From NCBI RefSeq assembly GCF_009882985.1, contig NZ_WTUZ01000007.1:10781-74780 (forward strand): DNA of 64,000 bases, given 5' to 3'. The DNA is from Paenibacillus silvestris. GTDB lineage: Bacteria; Bacillota; Bacilli; Paenibacillales; NBRC-103111. Numbering within the stretch: position 1 is the first letter of the stretch; the number at the start of each line of letters is the position of its first letter. A program made the position numbers and the translations under genes. Of the stretch, positions 8,331-17,449 are shown piece after piece. The notes below the pieces were generated by a model that saw only the letters and a program-made list of their open reading frames with translations, was not told the DNA's origin and searched no databases.

Positions 8331-10664
8331 ATGAATTGGCTAAGAAAAATTCAACACCTATTTCAATACGCAATACCTCGAACTAATTACTTTAAACGCC
8401 TCGTATGGTTGGGGTGTATTTCCGTATCTCTGCCTCTTATCATACTCGGTTCCGCCTATTATCAAATTTCCGTTGAGAAGCTTAAGCATCAATTTCAAGA
8501 AGATAGCCTTACTTCTCTTACTCAATTAAAAGATAGAACGGAAAGCGCAATGACAAGCGTAGAATATCAATCTTTACAGTTGCTTAACAACCCTTCTCTT
8601 CGTTCCGCGCTTGGACAGCCCACATTCTCTGAACAGTTTGTTACGCAGTTGGAGCTCCTCGACTATATGCAGGTTCAGAAAAATGCAAGTCCTCTGATCC
8701 AGGACATCGTATTCTACAGCAGCATGTCCGATACAGTACTTACTAATTTCTATGGAAAGTCTACGCTTGAAAATTCACCACAGCAGAGTAGCATCCAAGC
8801 TGCTATGAGTTTGACTAAAAGCGAGGGATGGACTTATTTTCCTGGCTATCGCCAAAACGGATATATCTCCTATGTTCGTCAACTTCCTGTCATGAGAACT
8901 GGCCCTTTGCAAGGCTTGCTTATCTTTCAGGTCAAAGCCAGCGAAATTGAAAAACTTATCTTTCAATCCGTCACTGACAAGCTATCAGAATCTCTTATCG
9001 TAATCGATTCGGACAATACTATACTGCTCCATTCAACCGATTCATCCTTACTAGGAAAATCGACGAATGAATTGCCTCTGTACAAGAGCATTTTGACTTA
9101 CGATGGCAAAAATCAATCCTTTATCACAACAAACGAATCCGGTGAGAAATTTCTAACCGCAATCAACAAATCTTCGTTGGGAAGAACCTATATCTCGCTC
9201 TGGCCGGAACAAGAACTAACAAAACAATTAAATTGGTTACGCCTGCTTATTGTGAGCTCCGTCATTATTATTCTCATATTTGGTATTATCCTTACGATCG
9301 CCTCTTCAAAGTTCGCTTACAGTCCAATCGATCAACTGATTCGGTATGGAGGACAGTTGCGAAACGGTGCTCTAGGGCGTGTCTCAGGTTCTGGAAATGA
9401 GTTGGATTATATCCGTTCAAGTTTGGCCTATTTAAATGAGCAGGCCAGTTCTCTCCAAAACTATGTTCAGAAAATCCAACCAGCCTTACGCGATCAATTT
9501 ATGATGAAACTTCTGCTTTCAAGTAATGTCGTAAAGCTCGCTGAAGTCGAAGATGGTTGCCAGTCGTTTCAACTGCCTATGAGTGGTCGTTTTGCCGTGC
9601 TCATTGTGAGACCGGAAAACTTGTTTAAGGAAAAGCGTTTTTTTCCCAATGAGGGGCCTGTTATTGCATTTGCTGTGAAAAACGTCATGCATGAGTTGAT
9701 TGATCATGAACACATATCTGAAGGATTCGTTCTAGGCGAGGATGGAAGGGAATCCATTGCCGTCATACATTTCAAGGATTCAGCCAATGAGACAGATAGG
9801 AATCAGGCTCTTCTTGCTTATGCAACAAAAATTCGCGAAATTCTTCGAACGCATCTTTCCTTCGATGTTTCAATTGGAATTGGTGGTTTGCGTTCAGAAA
9901 TCGCTCTTATTTCCGAATCCTACAAAGAGGCATCACGCGCTTTGCAACAACGGTTATTCGATGATAACCGGACCATTTTTCTATTTGAAAGTAAAACAGC
10001 TACAGCAGAGAGATTATCCCTATTTAATTACCCCAAGGATATTGAATTATCAATTACAGAGTACCTTCTTCAAGGCGATCATCTGATGGCGAAACAATCG
10101 CTACAGCTTTTTTACGAACGAATACGTATCTCCGATTCTTATAATACAGCCATCTACTGCTACCATATACTTCTGTCCTCCATCATTCAATCGCTTGAAG
10201 AAATGGGCTATGGCGTGCTCGACAATCTTGGGGATAATCTATTCGTACAGCTTAAGGCTAGACAAACCTACAGCGAGGTTCAGGAATGGTTCATCGAAGT
10301 TCTCTTCCCCATTCATAAACAAATTGCCGAACAAAGCCGTACGAATTCAACGCGCAAAGCCGTACAACTTGTCTGTCAACACATTGAAGCCAACCAAGGC
10401 ATGCCTTCTCTAATTGAATGCGCAGAACTCGTCCAAATTAGTCCTTCCTATTTAAGTCGATTATTCAAGCAAGAAGCTGGAATGACCTTTATTGAGTATT
10501 TAATGAAATACAAAGTCGAACGAGCAAAAAAATTACTGGAAGAGACTAACTATAGCATAACTGAGATTGCTGAAATCATTGGCTACTCTGAAAGGAATCT
10601 GAATCGGGCGTTTCAACGACATGTCATGATGTCCCCCAACCAATATCGTTTATCATTAAGGTAG
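8331..10664 (+). CDS. Membrane-anchored AraC family regulator (YesS-like)
   Basis: A 777-residue regulator. A first membrane helix lies near residues 24-46 (LVWLGCISVSLPLIILGSAYY), an extracellular Cache-like sensor occupies about 50-300, and a second helix lies near 301-324 (LRLLIVSSVIIILIFGIILT). A cytoplasmic linker follows, then an AraC double helix-turn-helix at roughly 675-777 ending in YSITEIAEIIGYSERNLNRAF and SPNQYR. This architecture is typical of Bacillus YesS-type proteins that sense extracellular sugars or binding proteins and activate CUT1 importer genes without a phosphorelay. GAGAGGG precedes the ATG by nine bases. It probably controls the binding protein upstream and the convergent permease/hydrolase operon. 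Confidence 0.9.
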   Translation: MNWLRKIQHLFQYAIPRTNYFKRLVWLGCISVSLPLIILGSAYYQISVEKLKHQFQEDSLTSLTQLKDRTESAMTSVEYQSLQLLNNPSLRSALGQPTFSEQFVTQLELLDYMQVQKNASPLIQDIVFYSSMSDTVLTNFYGKSTLENSPQQSSIQAAMSLTKSEGWTYFPGYRQNGYISYVRQLPVMRTGPLQGLLIFQVKASEIEKLIFQSVTDKLSESLIVIDSDNTILLHSTDSSLLGKSTNELPLYKSILTYDGKNQSFITTNESGEKFLTAINKSSLGRTYISLWPEQELTKQLNWLRLLIVSSVIIILIFGIILTIASSKFAYSPIDQLIRYGGQLRNGALGRVSGSGNELDYIRSSLAYLNEQASSLQNYVQKIQPALRDQFMMKLLLSSNVVKLAEVEDGCQSFQLPMSGRFAVLIVRPENLFKEKRFFPNEGPVIAFAVKNVMHELIDHEHISEGFVLGEDGRESIAVIHFKDSANETDRNQALLAYATKIREILRTHLSFDVSIGIGGLRSEIALISESYKEASRALQQRLFDDNRTIFLFESKTATAERLSLFNYPKDIELSITEYLLQGDHLMAKQSLQLFYERIRISDSYNTAIYCYHILLSSIIQSLEEMGYGVLDNLGDNLFVQLKARQTYSEVQEWFIEVLFPIHKQIAEQSRTNSTRKAVQLVCQHIEANQGMPSLIECAELVQISPSYLSRLFKQEAGMTFIEYLMKYKVERAKKLLEETNYSITEIAEIIGYSERNLNRAFQRHVMMSPNQYRLSLR

Positions 10665-10680
10665 GAGATCCATGTTGGCA

Positions 10681-10715
10681 AAAAAAGCCCACACATTTTA
10701 GGATGCAGGCTTTTC
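10681..10715. terminator. Probable bidirectional terminator
   Basis: AAAAAAGCC and GGCTTTT flank an imperfect stem (CACACA / TGC pairing is partial) between two convergent genes. Either strand ends in a T run, so it could serve both. The inner stem is weak, hence the modest confidence. Confidence 0.5.
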
Positions 10716-10741
10716 TAATGTTGCTATATCAAATTGTACCA

Positions 10742-12766
10742 CTATTGAAATTCAATTAGCAGGCATTCCCAAATATCCAGCTTTGGCAGTCTAAGGACTA
10801 GATGATTCCCCTTTACATCATACGCAATGGATTCGCCGGATATCAACGGCCGTACATCGGCTATTTTCCGGCCTCTAAGCGCTATCTTTATTTCAATGTT
10901 ATGAAGTGGAATGTTCGTTGCGAGCGGCCTTCTTCCGACTCCGTTAACCAGATGGACAAGCCACTGGCCGCTTTTCTCGAACATCGACATCTGCAAGCCA
11001 TGATATTTGGTAACCTCGACCATTTTATCCTCGCCAAGTGCTATGTTAATTATATTGGATACTAATTCATAATGCTCACCCAACTTATACTCATTAATGA
11101 GGGCACTCAATGAAAAGGTGAGATATACAGAACCTCCGAGCCCCGATACATGATGAATGCAAAGTGGAATATCGGTATGGCTGACTGGTAATGATGCTCT
11201 TTCGGGCGGAGCACCGACGCTTTCTAACGGAGAGAACGGCGGAACCAACGTTGCCAGCACGCTCGATTTCGCGTTTGTCGGCCTAGTATAATGAACCTTT
11301 CCACGATGCGGAATTAGCTCCGTATCCTCCATTCCAATCTGAAGCGGATTGTTAGCTCCTTCAAAACGTAGATATGCGGCCGTTAGGTATTCGCTGACAG
11401 ATGAACCACCTACTATTCCTAACAATTTCCGCAACTCCAGCTGATCCGAGATTTCTCCCTCGCTAATTAGATGTCCACCTTCTTCTACAAACTTTCTCAG
11501 GACAGCAGTGAAATCATCGGTTACGTTCATACCTTCAGGCAAAATAAGTGCCTTATATCGCGTCAGCCGTTCCGAAGTAGCCTGTTCTTGCAATAACACG
11601 TCAAACGGTATTTGACAGTTGATCAATCCATCTGCCCAACCCTCTGCTGCTGCATCAGCTGTCCACATTAACCCTACCTGCGCTAACGTTTGCGCCTTAT
11701 CCATATACATCTCTACTTTACTGACATTTCGATTAAATTCGGCTACCGTTTCAATAATTCGTTTATCCGTGATCGTATCGGGAATGCCAGTCAGAGAATG
11801 CCATATGCTTCCTCCATGAGAAGTAATTTGAGCCAACCAGAAGCGATATTCCGCCGGCGGTAAGCCCGTATGCCTCCACTCCATGCCAGGGCTTGAGTGA
11901 ACGATTCCAAGCGGCGGAGGGTTGTCTGGAATCGAACGTCCAAGCTTTATGCTAAGCGCAGGCTTCCAGAACTCCGGAATACGATGATGCCCTTCTGACA
12001 AAATATCTTGCGGTTCCGTACATAATATATCCGTAGTTTCCATACGAGCATACAGATTATCTTTGTACAGATTATAATATAGAATCATGGGTACTTCTGG
12101 AGATTTTCTCTTAATAAACTTGTACATTTTGTCCATATTATCTCGTATACAGGAAGATGACCAATCTACAGCAAATAAGTTTCGGTCAAGTGGAATTTCA
12201 ACCCCATAGCGATTACGATATTTATCCTTGCACACTTCGCAGTAACAAGGCACATAATGCGGCGCATTAAAAAATATGCCATCTACATCGTAATTACTTA
12301 GCACTTCTTCGAGCACAGGTATCGCCACGTCTTCATTTCGATAGCCGCTATTTAAACACGTACTCATAAGTAGTGACCAATTGCCAGGGCGCTCAGCGCC
12401 AATAATTTCCGGCAATCCTGTAGGTTGTCTTACAAACCAATGTGGCTTCCTAAGGTAAACAACATCATCTGTCTTGCTGAAATCCACTCTTGCTATGAAG
12501 CGAATATCTTGTTCATGACAAGCCTCAATAACTTCCTTCAGTAGATCAGAGTCCTGAGGAAGGTACTCATTTACTTTATGCCCGTCTATCTTAGATGGAT
12601 ACCACGCATAGATGCCGCCGACATTAAATACGAGCGCCGTAGCACCCATTTCTTTCATTTGCGACGCCAATTTACGAGGATTAATTAAGTGGGTATCCCT
12701 AATCTGCAAGTTGGTCTGTATAATACGTTGAGGCTTATCTAACCAATTTATATAATTTCCTACCAT
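10742..12766 (-). CDS. Putative glycoside hydrolase (GHL6-like) with a trimerisation-like domain
   Basis: A 674-residue protein without signal peptide, so probably cytoplasmic. The N-terminal ~330 residues resemble the putative glycosyl hydrolase-like family GHL6: a TIM-barrel start with MGATALVFNVGGIYAWYP, a DVDGIFFNAPHY strand and the cysteine cluster CYCEVC. Residues ~370-450 (VGLMWTADAAA ... YKALILPEGMNV ... FVEEGGHLISEG) look like the beta-galactosidase trimerisation domain of GH42 enzymes. It is the last gene of the permease operon, so it likely acts on the imported oligosaccharide or a modified sugar. I use ATG 12766, eight bases after AAGGAG; ATG 12772 is too close to that site. Catalytic residues cannot be assigned. 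Confidence 0.75.
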   Translation of the reverse strand: MVGNYINWLDKPQRIIQTNLQIRDTHLINPRKLASQMKEMGATALVFNVGGIYAWYPSKIDGHKVNEYLPQDSDLLKEVIEACHEQDIRFIARVDFSKTDDVVYLRKPHWFVRQPTGLPEIIGAERPGNWSLLMSTCLNSGYRNEDVAIPVLEEVLSNYDVDGIFFNAPHYVPCYCEVCKDKYRNRYGVEIPLDRNLFAVDWSSSCIRDNMDKMYKFIKRKSPEVPMILYYNLYKDNLYARMETTDILCTEPQDILSEGHHRIPEFWKPALSIKLGRSIPDNPPPLGIVHSSPGMEWRHTGLPPAEYRFWLAQITSHGGSIWHSLTGIPDTITDKRIIETVAEFNRNVSKVEMYMDKAQTLAQVGLMWTADAAAEGWADGLINCQIPFDVLLQEQATSERLTRYKALILPEGMNVTDDFTAVLRKFVEEGGHLISEGEISDQLELRKLLGIVGGSSVSEYLTAAYLRFEGANNPLQIGMEDTELIPHRGKVHYTRPTNAKSSVLATLVPPFSPLESVGAPPERASLPVSHTDIPLCIHHVSGLGGSVYLTFSLSALINEYKLGEHYELVSNIINIALGEDKMVEVTKYHGLQMSMFEKSGQWLVHLVNGVGRRPLATNIPLHNIEIKIALRGRKIADVRPLISGESIAYDVKGNHLVLRLPKLDIWECLLIEFQ

Positions 12767-12796
12767 TTTCATCTCTCCTTCATATAAATTCTTGAG

Positions 12797-13672
12797 TTAG
12801 CCTTTAACCGAACCAAGCATTACTCCTTTAGCAAAGTGCTTCTGGAGAAACGGATAGACAACAAGAATAGGTAACATGGCTAGCACGATAGAAGCCATCC
12901 GTATCGTTTCTTGTGGAATGGATTTCTCATCTCCGCTAGCTCCTGCCATTCCCGCATTATCTGAGTCGATGACCAACGACTTTACCAACACCTGCAGCGT
13001 CCACTTTTTCGAGTCCGATAAGTAAATGACAGCGTTGAAATACGTGTTCCAATGAGATACCGCAAAAAATAAAGTGAATGTAGCAATTGCAGGCATGGAT
13101 AACGGGATTACGATGCGCAAGAAAACACCAATATCTGAACAACCATCAATTTTGGCTGCATCCTCAAGCTCAGAAGGCATGGATTCAAGAAAACTCTTAA
13201 TAATAATCAAGCTCCATGCACTTGTTAAGACGGGCCAAATCAGTGCCCAATATGAATTTAACAACCCAAGTTGCTTGACTAATAAATAACTCGGAACGAT
13301 GCCCGCATTAAATACAAGCGTGAAAATAATAAATCCCATCATCGCGTTACGGCCTGGCATTGCCTTTTTTGTTAATGCGTATGCCATCGAGAACGATACG
13401 ATCAAATTTAATGCCGTACCTACAACCGTGATGAACGTTGTGCTCTTCAGAGCATTGATGAAACTACCCGTAGATAGGATATAGGAGTACGCCGACAGCG
13501 ACCATTTTTGTGGAAATAAATTAAATTGCAACGGGATATACACATCCGGGTCCGTAAAGGATACGCTGAATACATAGAGAAACGGAGCCAGACAAATTAA
13601 TGAAATTAGGCTTAGTAGACCATAGTTAATCCAATCAAATATGGATATTTTTTTACGTGTAGCTACACTCAT
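12797..13672 (-). CDS. Carbohydrate ABC transporter permease (LplC/YtcP type)
   Basis: A 291-residue inner permease of a CUT1 importer with six predicted membrane helices, beginning with NYGLLSLISLICLAPFLYV. The cytoplasmic EAA loop is LEDAAKIDGCSDIGVF, the contact point for the ATPase, and the C-terminus KGVMLGSVKG is typical of LplC proteins. Start ATG 13672 has GGTGG seven bases upstream; ATG 13693, which overlaps the preceding stop codon by one base, has no ribosome site. It pairs with the permease immediately upstream; no ATPase gene is linked. Confidence 0.9.
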   Translation of the reverse strand: MSVATRKKISIFDWINYGLLSLISLICLAPFLYVFSVSFTDPDVYIPLQFNLFPQKWSLSAYSYILSTGSFINALKSTTFITVVGTALNLIVSFSMAYALTKKAMPGRNAMMGFIIFTLVFNAGIVPSYLLVKQLGLLNSYWALIWPVLTSAWSLIIIKSFLESMPSELEDAAKIDGCSDIGVFLRIVIPLSMPAIATFTLFFAVSHWNTYFNAVIYLSDSKKWTLQVLVKSLVIDSDNAGMAGASGDEKSIPQETIRMASIVLAMLPILVVYPFLQKHFAKGVMLGSVKG

Positions 13673-13692
13673 TTTTCTTCCACCCCTTTTCA

Positions 13693-14646
13693 TTAATAAA
13701 TTCCTTCATGACCTAACTTTCTGACTATATAATTAGAGGTCATGACCAGAATGAAACCGACAACACCCTTGAACATGCCGATCGTAATACCCGCGCTGAT
13801 CTGACCTCTCAAAATCCCTTGTGTATACGCATACGTATCGAATACTTGAGCCACTTGCATAACAAGGGGATTCATCATTAGCAGCATTTGCTCGAAACCG
13901 ACGTCAGTTATTTGACCTATTCGCAAGATTAATAGAATAATGATTGTCGAACGAATGGCAGGTAAAGTGATATGCCAAATTTGGCGAAATCGATTAGCTC
14001 CATCCACAACAGCAGCCTCATATCTTTGTGGGTCGACCCCAGCCATCGCTGCAAGAAAAATGATTGTACTCCAACCTACCTCCTTCCACATGGTCTGAGC
14101 AGTGATTAATCCCCAAAAGTACTTCGGCTCTGATAAAAAAGAGATGGTTTCAAAGCCCGCAGCGCTGATCAGCTTATTCACAAGCCCCACATCCGTCGAT
14201 AGCACGAAGAAGGTCATACTCGAAACAACAACCCAAGACAAAAAATGGGGCAAATATACAATAGATTGATTGAATCGCTTGAATACCTCATGACGAACTT
14301 CATTTAACATCAGCGAGAGTAAGATAGGTAATGGAAACATAAAAATGATACCGAACACATTAATGGCTAATGTATTTCGCAGCATGATGTAGAAATTTTG
14401 ATCCGCAAACAAATCACTAAAATGTTTAAAACCTACCCATTCGCTACCTGTAAAACCTAAATAGGGACTGTAGTTTTTAAATGCGAGTAAAAGCCCAAAT
14501 AATGGAACAAATTTGAATACAATAAAAAACACGATGCCGGGCAGAGCAAGCAAATATATCAATTTATGTTGTATCATTCGCTTGCTCAATTGCTTCCAAT
14601 ATCCATTAGACGTAAAAACTTGATCGGCTCTTTCGATCTTCAACAT
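13693..14646 (-). CDS. Carbohydrate ABC transporter permease (LplB type)
   Basis: A 317-residue permease of the LplB/YtcP group with an N-terminal helix (LIYLLALPGIVFFIVF), the conserved FVPLFGLLLAFKNYSP and an EAA loop YEAAVVDGANRFRQIWHITLP. The start is ATG 14646, eight bases after GGAGAGG; the open frame continues 27 codons further up without coding character. It heads a leftward operon with the second permease and the GHL6-like hydrolase, and faces the GntR gene across a ~580-base intergenic region. Confidence 0.9.
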   Translation of the reverse strand: MLKIERADQVFTSNGYWKQLSKRMIQHKLIYLLALPGIVFFIVFKFVPLFGLLLAFKNYSPYLGFTGSEWVGFKHFSDLFADQNFYIMLRNTLAINVFGIIFMFPLPILLSLMLNEVRHEVFKRFNQSIVYLPHFLSWVVVSSMTFFVLSTDVGLVNKLISAAGFETISFLSEPKYFWGLITAQTMWKEVGWSTIIFLAAMAGVDPQRYEAAVVDGANRFRQIWHITLPAIRSTIIILLILRIGQITDVGFEQMLLMMNPLVMQVAQVFDTYAYTQGILRGQISAGITIGMFKGVVGFILVMTSNYIVRKLGHEGIY

Positions 14647-14978
14647 AGGTCGCACCTCTCCTTCATGACTGTTAACCAGATTATGCTTATTATTGTACGG
14701 CCACGGGAATGAGCAAAATAGGGACATAAATTGAAAATGACCAATACGGAGTATCGGTCCAATTGAGATGAAAGTTATGTCTGCTTCTTAATAGCCTTAT
14801 AGCGTACGGGCCACCATATTTCCTGTACGATTCACAACTTAGCCTTGCAAGTAGAAAGAAATGTCTATCCAACAAGCCACTCCTCCCTCCTTCCTTTCTT
14901 CCCTAACGTCACAATAATCAAAGCTCCTTGTTCGAACGAAAGTCATCATTTTCCCCTCACATGATCCGCCATCCAATA

Positions 14979-14996
14979 AATTGTTCTAGACAAATT
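14979..14996. promoter_or_regulatory. Candidate GntR/HutC (DasR/NagR-like) operator 1
   Basis: The palindrome AATTGTTCTAGACAAATT closely resembles the known DasR/NagR recognition pattern (TGGTCTAGACCA-like). It lies ~240 bases upstream of the GntR/HutC-family gene. A second related site follows 97 bases downstream. Confidence 0.55.
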
Positions 14997-15075
14997 ACGT
15001 TCCATAATTGCCCAATACGATCAACAAAATCGCTAATCCCCTGTGAAAATAGGCTTTTTCTCCAAGATTTCTCGA

Positions 15076-15094
15076 AATTCATCTAGACCAATTT
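15076..15094. promoter_or_regulatory. Candidate GntR/HutC (DasR/NagR-like) operator 2
   Basis: AATTCATCTAGACCAATTT shares the TCTAGAC core with site 1, and its right half CTAGACCAAT matches the DasR/NagR half-site exactly. It lies ~130 bases upstream of the regulator gene and is well placed for autoregulation and control of the transporter operon. Confidence 0.55.
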
Positions 15095-15223
15095 ACGGAA
15101 GCTTAACCTGCCGTTAGCATTCTTTGCGTGCTGGTTTATTCCTTACTAACATTCGGACCTTATGCTGAATACAGGTTGATCATCCTTGGTTGTGGCCACG
15201 GCAAAGGAGCGAATGTAGCTGTT

Positions 15224-15931
15224 ATGGTAAATCGATATTCAGATATTTGCACCATTCTCATCAATGAAATTGATCAGGGGCTCTTCCTTGAAGGAGAGAG
15301 GCTGCCGACGGAGAGAGAACTGTGCGGTCGCTTCGAAGTCAGCCGGGAAACGATCCGCAGGTCGCTGAAACACTTGATCGAGCTCGGCCGAATCCATGGC
15401 ATACAGGGCTCGGGCTACTATGTACGTCGTCAAGGTCAGCATATGAAAAGCACCATTAACCGCTTCTCCAGCATTACCGAGCTTATACGCAATGCCAATC
15501 TCACTGAAGGTGATTTGGAAGTTCAGATTTTCAAACGAAAGCCCAACGCGCAGGAAATTCAACTGCTCGATCTCAGCAGCCAGGATGTTGTCTTCGTCAT
15601 CGACCGGATTCGAACGGCCAACCGCGAGCCGGTGGTTTACTCCAAGAACATCCTGCCCCAAAGCATTGTAGGGGCCGATTTTCCGGAGAAGTTCGAGCCT
15701 GGCTCCCTCACGAAATGCCTCAGTCAGAAATACGGCATTACGATCGCGGAAGCGCTGATGGAAATTTGCGCAGTGACGGACGAGGACATGCTTCCGTACC
15801 GACTGAAGATGAGCAACTCCCCCTTGCTCAAGTTCATTCAAGTTCATTATGACCCCAAGGGGGCGCCGGTCTTTCTCTCGTACGACTTTATGCGCAACGA
15901 TATGATCCGCTTTTTTGTCCGTCGCACCTAA
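15224..15931 (+). CDS. GntR family regulator, HutC/DasR subfamily (UTRA domain)
   Basis: A 235-residue regulator. The N-terminal winged helix-turn-helix carries the GntR signature EGERLPTERELCGRFEVSRE and TIRRSLKHLIELGRIHGIQG; the C-terminal ~160 residues form a UTRA ligand-binding domain (VVFVIDRIRTANREPVVYSK, then a final VFLSYDFMRNDMIRFFV). HutC-type regulators of this kind sense phosphorylated sugars or histidine metabolites. The start is set at ATG 15224, where homology to the family begins; AAAGGAG is 14 bases upstream, a rather long spacing, so the exact start is uncertain. It directly precedes the transporter operon and is presumably its repressor. Confidence 0.88.
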   Translation: MVNRYSDICTILINEIDQGLFLEGERLPTERELCGRFEVSRETIRRSLKHLIELGRIHGIQGSGYYVRRQGQHMKSTINRFSSITELIRNANLTEGDLEVQIFKRKPNAQEIQLLDLSSQDVVFVIDRIRTANREPVVYSKNILPQSIVGADFPEKFEPGSLTKCLSQKYGITIAEALMEICAVTDEDMLPYRLKMSNSPLLKFIQVHYDPKGAPVFLSYDFMRNDMIRFFVRRT

Positions 15932-15975
15932 TTCGATTTTCGTCCAAAATCCATTTTGTCTAAGGAGAATGCTAC

Positions 15976-17448
15976 TTGAAAACCAAGCCTACGTTTCAAT
16001 GGAAGTACACTGCCGCCGGTATTGCCGCACTGACACTGCTCCTTTCCGGTTGTGCTCAAGCTGCTCAGAATACAGCGAGCAACAATGCAGTCACGCAGGT
16101 AGACGCCAACCAGAATCCTAATGCGGCAACGGACATCGATACGGGCGGCACGAAGGTTAATGTCGTTTCGGCAGCAGGCGATGTAGAAGTCGTTCCAATC
16201 GAGGTCATGACGCCTGACTCCTCCGCTCCTGCCCGGGCAAACAACTTCGTTAAGGCTGCCGATAAGCTCAACGCTCAGCTTGAGAAGGAAAACGCCAAGC
16301 AGCGGGTGAAGGTCAACGCCATTGTGAAGCCGCTGGCGGACGAGGACTTTAAGCAGAACTTTATCTTCGCCTCCAAATCCGGCAATGCCTCCGATATCTA
16401 TGCTACGACCTTCTCCAACATCGGGTGGATGGCAGACGGCGATTACCTGCTGAATCTGAACGGCATCGAGAAGGATCCGGTCTTCCAAAACCAAATCCCC
16501 GGCTACTGGGATGCGGTGACGTGGAATAAGAACATCTGGGGCGTCATTCAGGATACAGAAGCCCGCCCGGTCTATTACTGGAAGCCTGCGCTGAAGAAGC
16601 TTGGCTGGACGGACGAGCAGATCACATCTCTCCCGGGCAAAGTCGAGAAGGGCGAATTCACGATCGACGATATGGGCAAGATCGCCAAGGATGCCGTCGA
16701 TAAGAAGATCGTACAGAACGGTTTCGTACCGACCACCGGTCAAAGCGACTTGGCCCTCCTTTTCTACAGCCACGGTGTGGAAATGTACGACAAGGATAAG
16801 GCCGAATACGTGTTCGATAAAGCACATATCACAGATACACTAAAATGGTTAAAAGGACTGCTCGACGACAAGGTTTTAACGGCATCCGCACTCGGGGCGC
16901 CGAAGGACGATAACCTGAAGGCGATGATCAACGGCGAGACGATGTTCATGACCGCCGGTGTCTGGGATGAAGCAAAGTGGAGAACGCGAGGCATGGAGAA
17001 GACGCAAGGGAACGTTTCGACAGACTACATCATGCAGAATGTCGGCGTCATGCTGATGCCTCCTACCGAGAAAGGCGGCAAGCCCGTCACCGTATCCGGT
17101 CCATGGACGTACGTCGTCAGTAAGCAAACGAAGCATTCGGAGCTGGCAAAACGCCTGCTGACCTATGTCAGCGCACCTGAGCTGCAGAAGGAGCATGACG
17201 TACAAAGCTCGCATCTTCCATTTACGAAGGAAGGCCAGGAGCTGATCAAGGACGACCCATGGCTGAGTGCTAACAGCTACTTAATTAACTACTCCAAATT
17301 TATCCCGAATGACCCCGATCAGCCTAAGTTTGGAAAAATTTATACAGATGCCATTAAGAACATCTCCGGCGGCAAAAGCCCTGAAGAAACAGTGTCGTTA
17401 ATGGAAGAACAAATGAAACTCAATCTCGACAAATTTACGGTAAAGTGA
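15976..17448 (+). CDS. Extracellular solute-binding lipoprotein (CUT1 importer)
   Basis: A 490-residue sugar-binding protein. The signal sequence (YTAAGIAALTLLLSGC) ends in the lipobox LSGC, and the mature protein begins with an Ala/Asn-rich linker. The body resembles family 1 extracellular solute-binding proteins (YADGDYLLNLNGIEK-like and PFTKEGQEL segments; ends in LDKFTVK). It starts at TTG 15976, eight bases after AAGGAG, 44 bases after the regulator. It would deliver the substrate to the two permeases that follow. The substrate is unknown. Confidence 0.9.
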   Translation: MKTKPTFQWKYTAAGIAALTLLLSGCAQAAQNTASNNAVTQVDANQNPNAATDIDTGGTKVNVVSAAGDVEVVPIEVMTPDSSAPARANNFVKAADKLNAQLEKENAKQRVKVNAIVKPLADEDFKQNFIFASKSGNASDIYATTFSNIGWMADGDYLLNLNGIEKDPVFQNQIPGYWDAVTWNKNIWGVIQDTEARPVYYWKPALKKLGWTDEQITSLPGKVEKGEFTIDDMGKIAKDAVDKKIVQNGFVPTTGQSDLALLFYSHGVEMYDKDKAEYVFDKAHITDTLKWLKGLLDDKVLTASALGAPKDDNLKAMINGETMFMTAGVWDEAKWRTRGMEKTQGNVSTDYIMQNVGVMLMPPTEKGGKPVTVSGPWTYVVSKQTKHSELAKRLLTYVSAPELQKEHDVQSSHLPFTKEGQELIKDDPWLSANSYLINYSKFIPNDPDQPKFGKIYTDAIKNISGGKSPEETVSLMEEQMKLNLDKFTVK

Positions 17449-17449
17449 C

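Larger units (their letters stand above)
14647..15223. other. Divergent intergenic region
   Basis: No gene is supported in these ~580 bases, which separate the leftward permease operon from the rightward GntR operon. It contains two related TCTAGAC-centred sequences (annotated separately) that look like GntR/HutC operators. Base composition is AT-rich, in contrast to the operon starting at 15224. Confidence 0.6.

Noticed and set aside
15239..15847. 202-codon open frame antisense to the GntR gene, and similar long antisense frames at 15928-16827 and 17570-17941
   Set aside because: They lie opposite clearly recognised genes in GC-rich DNA, where open antisense frames are common; they have no ribosome sites or recognisable domains.
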